The notes under the pieces were generated by a model that was given only the letters and a program-made list of their open reading frames with translations, was not told where the DNA came from and ran no database searches. A stretch of DNA of 10,204 nucleotides from Treponema sp. (lineage in GTDB: Bacteria > Spirochaetota > Spirochaetia > Treponematales > Breznakiellaceae): contig JAISFT010000114.1 of NCBI GenBank assembly GCA_031263435.1, positions 1-10,204 of the forward strand. The letters are read 5' to 3'. This document shows, one piece after another, positions 4,971-10,204 of the stretch (positions within the stretch are counted from its first letter, which is position 1; each line of letters opens with the position of its first letter). A program made the position numbers and the translations under genes.

Positions 4971-5813
4971 ATGAAAGAAAAAATACTGCACGGTGTCTTT
5001 GCGGCGGCGGCCTGCGTATGCATCTCCTGCGTGGTTCTGATCTGCCTGTTCCTGTTCGTCAACGGTATCCCGGCTATGGGGAAGATAGGGCCCCTGGCCT
5101 TTTTGGCAGGAGCGACATGGAAACCGGGGAGCGATCTGTACGGCATCGCGCCCATGGTACTGGGCAGTATGTATGTTACCGCGGGGGCCATCATCTTTGG
5201 TGTGCCCCTGGGTGTATTTACCGCGGTCTTTATGGCGAGGTTCTGCGGAAAGTCCCTGCACAGGGCGCTTTCCCCTTTAATATCCCTCCTTGCCGGAATA
5301 CCGTCGATAATTTACGGATTCTTCGGCCTCGTGGTTATGGTTCCCGCCCTGCGTTTCCTTTTTGGGGGCAGCGGGAAAAGCCTTTTAACCGCGTCCCTGC
5401 TGCTTGCCCTGATGATCCTCCCCACCATCATCAGTGTATCAGAGGCTTCGATTCGTGCAGTGCCGGAGAGTTTCTACGAGGGGGCCCTGGCCCTGGGGGC
5501 CACCCATGAGCAATCGGTCTTCTTCGCCGTCCTGCCCGCCGCCCGTTCCGGAATTATGGCGGGGATCGTCCTCGGCATAGGCCGCGCCATAGGGGAGACG
5601 ATGGCCGTCATCATGGTTGCCGGAAACCAGGCCGTCATTCCGCGCAGCCTGTTCCGGGGGCTCCGCACCCTCACCGCCAACATCGTGCTGGAAATGGGTT
5701 ATGCCGCGGATCTCCACCGGGAGGCCCTGATATCCACCGCGGTCGTCCTTTTTGTGTTCATCCTGATAATCAACATCCTCCTGTCCCTTGGGAGAAAGAA
5801 GGTCCAGGTATGA
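4971..5813 (+). CDS. pstC: Phosphate ABC transporter permease PstC
   Basis: One of the two membrane subunits that form the phosphate channel in the cytoplasmic membrane. It has 280 residues, with about six hydrophobic segments (roughly 11-31, 64-88, 104-128, 137-156, 193-217 and 254-274). The sequence YGIAPMVLGSMYVT (57-70) and the [13 protein letters not shown] loop (108-120) are typical of the family. The cytosolic EAA loop that docks on PstB is EGALALGAT (170-178), followed by the conserved G..R.IGET.A block (202-212). The start lies 2 nt after the pstS stop and has no Shine-Dalgarno, so translation is probably coupled to pstS. Its stop overlaps the pstA start by 4 nt (ATGA). PstC is told from PstA by gene order and by its closer resemblance to PstC-type N-termini; the two are paralogues. 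Confidence 0.93.
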   Translation: MKEKILHGVFAAAACVCISCVVLICLFLFVNGIPAMGKIGPLAFLAGATWKPGSDLYGIAPMVLGSMYVTAGAIIFGVPLGVFTAVFMARFCGKSLHRALSPLISLLAGIPSIIYGFFGLVVMVPALRFLFGGSGKSLLTASLLLALMILPTIISVSEASIRAVPESFYEGALALGATHEQSVFFAVLPAARSGIMAGIVLGIGRAIGETMAVIMVAGNQAVIPRSLFRGLRTLTANIVLEMGYAADLHREALISTAVVLFVFILIINILLSLGRKKVQV

Positions 5814-6691
5814 AACAGCGCCGGGCTAAACTTGACCCACAGAACAGCATGTTCCGCCAGGGCCGGGCCGGGGTTCTGTCCCGGCTGCTTAGATTTCTGG
5901 TCAGGTCCTCGGCGATCATCACCATAGTGATAATTCTTTTTCTTGTGGCTTATATTCTGGTAAAGGGCATTCCCAATCTTTCGGCGGATCTTTTTTCCCC
6001 GCATTACTCCAGCGAAAATGTTTCCCTGCTTCCCGCGATGATCAACACCATCATCATTACGGCAGCGGCTCTGCTGGCGGCTGTTCCTGTGGGAATATGT
6101 TCCGCCATCTGGCTGTCGGAATATTCCCGGCGGGGCAGCAAGCTGATCATCCTGGTCCGGCTTGCCGCCGAGACCCTTGCGGGAATCCCCTCCATCATTT
6201 ACGGCCTTTTCGGGATGCTGCTCTTCGTCATATTCCTTGGCTGGGGCTACTCCCTGCTGGCGGGGGCCTGTACGCTGGCGATCATGGTTTTGCCGGTTAT
6301 CATGCGGACAACCGAGAATGCCCTGCTTTCCGTTCCGGATTCCTTCCGGGAAGGGAGCTTTGCCCTGGGGGCCGGCAAACTGAGGACCATATTTTCCATC
6401 GTCCTCCCGGCGGCCATGCCGGGGATCCTTTCGGGGATCATCCTTTCCATCGGCCGTATCGTGGGCGAAACCGCGGCGCTGATCTTTACCGCCGGGACGG
6501 TAGCAAAAATGCCGGACAGTCCTTTTTCTTCGGTACGGACCCTGGCAGTCCACATGTACAGCCTTTCCAGCGAAGGTTTACATATCAGACAATCCTACGC
6601 CGCCGCAGTGGTACTGCTTGTTGTGGTGGCGGGGATTAATGCCCTTGCGGGCATGGCGGCAAAAAAAATAGGATCGAATGTCAATGGATAA
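5810..6691 (+). CDS. pstA: Phosphate ABC transporter permease PstA
   Basis: Second membrane subunit of the phosphate importer, partner of PstC. It has 293 residues, with a basic cytosolic N-terminus (about 1-32) and about six membrane spans starting near residue 34. Family marks are the [20 protein letters not shown] segment (77-96), [19 protein letters not shown] (121-139), the EAA-type loop EGSFALGAG (181-189) and [11 protein letters not shown] (214-224). The start overlaps the pstC stop in ATGA and is served by AGAAGG (5797-5802) at 7 nt. Its 3' end overlaps pstB by 14 bp. No anomaly in length or motifs. Confidence 0.93.
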   Translation: MKQRRAKLDPQNSMFRQGRAGVLSRLLRFLVRSSAIITIVIILFLVAYILVKGIPNLSADLFSPHYSSENVSLLPAMINTIIITAAALLAAVPVGICSAIWLSEYSRRGSKLIILVRLAAETLAGIPSIIYGLFGMLLFVIFLGWGYSLLAGACTLAIMVLPVIMRTTENALLSVPDSFREGSFALGAGKLRTIFSIVLPAAMPGILSGIILSIGRIVGETAALIFTAGTVAKMPDSPFSSVRTLAVHMYSLSSEGLHIRQSYAAAVVLLVVVAGINALAGMAAKKIGSNVNG

Positions 6692-7433
6692 ACTGAGCAT
6701 TACGGAACTTAATCTGTACTACGGAACCTTTCCCGCCCTTAAAAATGTCAACCTTTCCATAAACACCCACGAAATAATCGCCCTTATCGGACCATCGGGC
6801 TGCGGTAAGTCCACACTGCTCAAAACCATAAACCGCATGAACGATCTGGTAGAAGACTGCCGGATAGAAGGGAAGATCCTGCTGGACGGTGAAGATGTAT
6901 ACGGCGGTATGGATGTAACGGTGCTGCGGAAACGAATCGGCATGGTCTTCCAGAAACCGAATCCCTTTCCCATGAGCATCTATGACAACATAGCCTTTGG
7001 CCCCCGGACCCACGGCGCCAAGTCCCGGGTAAAACTGGACGAACTGGTGGAAGTTTCCCTGCGGGCCGCGGCAATTTGGGACGAGGTAAAGGACCGGCTG
7101 AAGAAAAACGCCCTTTCCCTTTCCGGTGGACAGCAGCAGCGGCTCTGCATAGCCAGGGCCCTGGCGGTAAACCCCGAAGTTCTGCTCATGGACGAGCCTA
7201 CCAGCGCCCTGGATCCCATATCCACATCAAAAATAGAAGACCTTGCGGCGGAATTAAAAAAGCACTACACTATTGTCATTGTTACCCACAACATGCAGCA
7301 GGCGGCCCGGATTTCCGACAGGACTGCCTTTTTCCTTCTTGGTGAAATGATCGAGTGTAATTCTACCGAATCGATTTTTTCCATACCCCGGGACAAACGG
7401 ACCGAGGATTATATCACCGGGAGATTTGGCTGA
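6678..7433 (+). CDS. pstB: Phosphate ABC transporter ATP-binding protein PstB
   Basis: Cytosolic ATPase that powers phosphate import through PstCA. It has 251 residues, the usual PstB length. All nucleotide-binding motifs are present: Walker [10 protein letters not shown] (38-46), Q-loop Gln92 in [11 protein letters not shown] signature LSGGQQQR (148-155), Walker [14 protein letters not shown] (168-180) and H-loop His204 in IVTHNMQQA. The wording around the motifs ([21 protein letters not shown]) is specific to PstB rather than other importers. An ATG at 6684 is an alternative start; AGGA (6670-6673) is 4 nt from the first and 10 nt from the second, so the choice is open. The stop overlaps the phoU start in TGATG. 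Confidence 0.95.
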   Translation: MSMDKLSITELNLYYGTFPALKNVNLSINTHEIIALIGPSGCGKSTLLKTINRMNDLVEDCRIEGKILLDGEDVYGGMDVTVLRKRIGMVFQKPNPFPMSIYDNIAFGPRTHGAKSRVKLDELVEVSLRAAAIWDEVKDRLKKNALSLSGGQQQRLCIARALAVNPEVLLMDEPTSALDPISTSKIEDLAAELKKHYTIVIVTHNMQQAARISDRTAFFLLGEMIECNSTESIFSIPRDKRTEDYITGRFG

Positions 7434-8071
7434 TGCGCGAAACGTACCACAAGCAGCTTGAGAATCTGCATACCGAACTTATACGAATGGGAGCCCTCTG
7501 CGAAGATGCTATTGCCAACGCAGTAAAGGCCCTGATTGACGGGGATAATGCCCTGCGGGAAAAAGTATGGGACCTGGAAAGGGAAATCGACATAAAAGAA
7601 CGGGAAATTGAGTCCTTCTCCCTGCGCCTCCTTCTGCGGGAACAGCCGGTAGCCGGGGATCTGCGTCAGATAACGGCGGCCCAGAGGATGATCACCGATA
7701 TGGAACGTATCGGCGATCAGGCGGCGGACATAGCGGAACTGTCGCGCTTTATTGAAAACAGGGAAATTATACGCGGCATCCCCATCAACGACATGGCAAA
7801 GGCCGCGGCAAGGATGCTTACCGGCAGCGTGGATGCCTTTGTGGCGGGGGACCTTGAAAAGGCCTATACGGTTATGACCTGGGATGATGTGGTAGACAAA
7901 TATTTTGTGGAGATTAAAACCGGACTGATCTCGCTGGTATCAAAAAACAGTGATGCCGGCGAAGAATGTATCGATCTGATCATGATAGCAAAGTACCTGG
8001 AACGGATTGGCGATCACGCGCAGAACATTGCGGAGTGGGTTGAATACTCCATCACCGGAAAACGCCGATGA
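7433..8071 (+). CDS. phoU: Phosphate signalling adaptor PhoU
   Basis: Cytosolic helical protein that links the Pst transporter to the PhoR kinase and keeps the Pho response off when phosphate is plentiful. It has 212 residues, slightly shorter than the E. coli protein. It consists of two repeated three-helix bundles, each with the family's metal-binding signature: DMERIGDQAAD (89-99) and YLERIGDHAQN (188-198). LLREQPVAGDLRQI (67-80) is the matching conserved segment of the first repeat. The start shares one base with the pstB stop and has GGGAGA (7419-7424) at 8 nt. The stop overlaps the next gene in ATGA. Its place between the transporter and the two-component genes fits the adaptor role. 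Confidence 0.95.
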   Translation: MRETYHKQLENLHTELIRMGALCEDAIANAVKALIDGDNALREKVWDLEREIDIKEREIESFSLRLLLREQPVAGDLRQITAAQRMITDMERIGDQAADIAELSRFIENREIIRGIPINDMAKAAARMLTGSVDAFVAGDLEKAYTVMTWDDVVDKYFVEIKTGLISLVSKNSDAGEECIDLIMIAKYLERIGDHAQNIAEWVEYSITGKRR

Positions 8072-8769
8072 GCCGGATAATCTACCTGGTAGAGGATGAT
8101 GCCGGCATCCGGGAACTGGTCATCTACACCCTGCGGAACACCGGTTTTGAGGCAAGGGGATTTGTCTGCGGCGAAGAATTGTGGCCGGCCCTGCGGGAAC
8201 AGCTTCCCTCCCTGGTGATTCTGGATATCATGCTCCCCGGTGAAGACGGCCTGGTCATCCTCAAACGGCTGCGTTCCGGCGAAACCACAAAAAAACTGCC
8301 CGTCATGATGCTTACGGCCAAGGGCGCCGAATACGACAAGGTTCTGGGGCTGGATTCCGGGGCCGATGACTATATGGCCAAACCGGCGGGCATGATGGAA
8401 CTTATCGCCAGGGTCAAGAGTCTGCTGAGGCGTGCGGAATACGGCGCCGGATACGGGACCGGTATCGAAAAGGACGAGTACAAAACAGGGGACCTGTACG
8501 TCAACATACCCCGCCATATAGTTATGGCCCGCGGCGAAAAAGTTACCCTTACCCTGAAGGAATTTGATCTTCTGGTGTATCTGTTGAGGAATCCCGGCAT
8601 CGTTCTTTCCCGTGAACGGATCCTCCAGGCAGTCTGGGATTACTCCCTGGTCCTGGAAACACGGACCGTAGACACCCATATCCTTACCCTGCGGACAAAG
8701 TTAAAGACCGCCGGTTCATCGATCAAAACCGTACGCGGTATAGGGTATAAAATGGAGGACCCGGAATGA
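8068..8769 (+). CDS. phoB: Phosphate response regulator, OmpR/PhoB family
   Basis: DNA-binding regulator expected to be phosphorylated by the kinase encoded next and to activate phosphate-starvation genes. It has 233 residues. The receiver domain (about 1-120) has the acidic pocket Glu9-Asp10-Asp11, phosphoacceptor Asp53 in LDIMLPG, Thr83 in MLTAKG, Tyr102 and Lys105. The usual KPF after this Lys reads KPA here. The winged-helix domain (about 140-231) shows LTLKEFDLLVYLLRNPG, the recognition region RTVDTHILTLRTKL and the terminal wing RGIGYKME. The start overlaps phoU by 4 nt with no clear Shine-Dalgarno, so translation is probably coupled. The PHO-box repeats before pstS are its likely target, which would make the operon self-activating. 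It could equally be named phoP by Gram-positive convention. Confidence 0.92.
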   Translation: MSRIIYLVEDDAGIRELVIYTLRNTGFEARGFVCGEELWPALREQLPSLVILDIMLPGEDGLVILKRLRSGETTKKLPVMMLTAKGAEYDKVLGLDSGADDYMAKPAGMMELIARVKSLLRRAEYGAGYGTGIEKDEYKTGDLYVNIPRHIVMARGEKVTLTLKEFDLLVYLLRNPGIVLSRERILQAVWDYSLVLETRTVDTHILTLRTKLKTAGSSIKTVRGIGYKMEDPE

Positions 8770-10204
8770 GGGGGAAAATTCTCCGCTTTGTCTGCGCCGC
8801 GGCGGGATTCTCCATCGTCGTAACCGCGGTTTTTATCCATTTTGCCCTTTACTGGGATTATTCCGCCGGAGAAAAACAGGATCTTGCCGTCGAGTCGGCC
8901 TACATCAGCACGGCGCTCGAACTGGCCGGGCTGCAGTACCTGGAATCCTTTGCCCGGACCGGTATTCAAAATACTGTGCCCACACGAATCACCCTGGTTG
9001 CCCCCGGCGGCCAGGTGCTCTTTGATACAGACGCCGGCGCGGAAAGCATGGAAAACCACCTTTCGCGGCGGGAAATTCAGGAGGCCATACAAACGGGGAG
9101 CGGCAGGGATACACGATTTTCCCAAACCATGCGGAAGCAGACCTATTACTATGCCCTGCGGCTCCAGGACGGAAATATTCTGCGGACCGCGAAAACAACC
9201 GACAGTATTTTTATCGACCTTGTCCAGCCTGTTATCATTACGGTTCTGATCGCCCTGTTCATTTTTATAGCGGCCGCCTTGATCAGCTCACGAGTTACCG
9301 GGATGCTCGTAGAACCCATTAACCGCCTTAACCTTGACAACCCCGAAGACAACGATACCTACGAAGAGCTCAGCCCCCTCCTTTCGAGGATGAAAAAACA
9401 AAACGACATGATAGCCTTCCAGCTTTCCGAACAGAGAAGACGGCAACTGCAGTTTACGGCAATCACCGATAATATGCGGGAGGGCCTGATCATTCTGGAT
9501 CAGAGCACCCTGGTTTTATCCTGTAATAAGAGTGCGTTGAAACTGCTGGATGTCCGTTTTGAAAATATTGAAAATCAAAATGCGCTGGTAATCCGCCGGG
9601 ACCGGGCATTCCGCATGGTTGTGGAAAAGGCGATTGCAGGGACCACCGCAGAAACTCTGCTGGCCTCCCCGGAGGGGCGCCGGGAAGGGCATCTGCGGAT
9701 CTTTGCCAACCCAGTGCTTGACAACCGGACCATCCTGGGCGCAGTTCTGCTTATCCTGGATGTAACCGAACAGGAAGACCGGGAACGGCTGCGCCGGGAA
9801 TTTTCCGCCAACGTATCCCATGAGCTGAAAACCCCGCTTATGACTATTTCCGGCTATGCGGAGATTATGGCGGGTGGTCTGGCAAAACCGGAGGACATGG
9901 GGCATTTTGCACAAAACATCTACGGGGAATCCCAGCGGCTTATCACCCTAATCGGCGATATTCTTTTGCTGTCGCGGCTGGACGAACGGCACGAAACGCC
10001 GCCCGCGGAAACCATCGATCTGCCTGCCCTTGCCCGGGGTATTGTGGAGCGGATAAGCGGGGCGGCGGCGGAACGGGGGCTGCATGTTTATTTTGACAGC
10101 GAAGAAGCGGAAATTACCGGCGTCCGGCACATACTGGACGAGATGATATACAACCTGCTGGACAACGCGGTAAAGTACAACCGGCAGGACGGGGAAATCC
10201 GGGT
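8766..10204 (+). CDS. phoR: Phosphate sensor histidine kinase PhoR, 5' part only (runs off the right edge)
   Basis: Membrane kinase partner of the preceding response regulator. The frame is open for 479 codons to the window end; the C-terminal ATP-lid G boxes are outside. A membrane span at about 5-29 and another at about 155-177 flank a 125-residue extracytoplasmic domain (about 30-154), longer than in E. coli PhoR and more like Gram-positive PhoR kinases. A short HAMP-like stretch follows (VEPINRL, about 185-191), then a PAS domain (about 228-335, starting near ITDNMREGLIILD). The HisKA dimerisation domain has phosphoacceptor His352 in VSHELKTPL. The N box includes NLLDNAVKYN, with the key Asn near residue 467. 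The start overlaps the phoB stop in ATGA and has a strong GGAGG (8754-8758) at 7 nt. Calling it PhoR rests on its position in the pst operon; sequence alone would say PhoR/ResE-type kinase. Confidence 0.9.
   Translation, partial: MRGKILRFVCAAAGFSIVVTAVFIHFALYWDYSAGEKQDLAVESAYISTALELAGLQYLESFARTGIQNTVPTRITLVAPGGQVLFDTDAGAESMENHLSRREIQEAIQTGSGRDTRFSQTMRKQTYYYALRLQDGNILRTAKTTDSIFIDLVQPVIITVLIALFIFIAAALISSRVTGMLVEPINRLNLDNPEDNDTYEELSPLLSRMKKQNDMIAFQLSEQRRRQLQFTAITDNMREGLIILDQSTLVLSCNKSALKLLDVRFENIENQNALVIRRDRAFRMVVEKAIAGTTAETLLASPEGRREGHLRIFANPVLDNRTILGAVLLILDVTEQEDRERLRREFSANVSHELKTPLMTISGYAEIMAGGLAKPEDMGHFAQNIYGESQRLITLIGDILLLSRLDERHETPPAETIDLPALARGIVERISGAAAERGLHVYFDSEEAEITGVRHILDEMIYNLLDNAVKYNRQDGEIR

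Overview
The window looks like chromosomal DNA of a moderately GC-rich spirochaete, most likely a Treponema-type organism. The clues are a lipoprotein fusing a cyclophilin to an FKBP domain (an arrangement known from treponemes), an exported ApbE/Ftp-type flavin transferase, a PilZ protein with a divergent N-terminal domain, and overall coding style. This is inference from gene content; there is no rRNA or other species marker. I see no mobile element, CRISPR array, tRNA or rRNA. The DNA is almost fully coding, with gaps of only 61, 86 and 164 bp between transcription units.

Left part (1-3065). A partial gene of unknown function runs leftward off the window (1-947, minus). Divergent from it is a lipoprotein with two prolyl-isomerase domains from different families (1009-2058, plus). 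A lipoprotein-like FAD:protein FMN transferase (2016-3065, minus) converges on it, and the two coding regions overlap by 43 bp at their 3' ends. All three genes carry a -10-like hexamer exactly 6 nt before the ATG and lack a usable Shine-Dalgarno sequence. They may therefore be transcribed as leaderless mRNAs.

Middle (3066-4092). A PilZ-domain protein (3152-3928, plus) has a receiver-like N-terminal half and a complete c-di-GMP-binding motif. It is followed by a 164 bp regulatory gap. This gap holds three TTTACA/TTGACA direct repeats resembling a PhoB/PhoP (PHO) box, a -10 element 10 bp downstream of the last repeat, a small leader hairpin and a good Shine-Dalgarno sequence.

Right part (4093-10204). 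This is one tightly packed plus-strand operon, pstS-pstC-pstA-pstB-phoU-phoB-phoR. It encodes the high-affinity phosphate ABC importer (periplasmic binding protein, two permeases, ATPase), the signalling adaptor PhoU, the response regulator and the sensor kinase (kinase cut by the window end). Genes are joined by 2-nt gaps or by 1 to 14 nt overlaps. PstSCAB would import phosphate; PhoU would report transporter state to PhoR; PhoR would phosphorylate the PhoB-type regulator, which would bind the PHO box and raise expression of the whole operon, including its own genes.

The most notable observation is that PstS appears circularly permuted. The half that is normally C-terminal (the SREDGSGTR phosphate-binding loop onward) comes directly after the signal peptide. 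The half that is normally N-terminal (AGSSSVTP to the W of the 'G..T.W' segment) forms the C-terminus. All phosphate-contacting segments appear to be kept.
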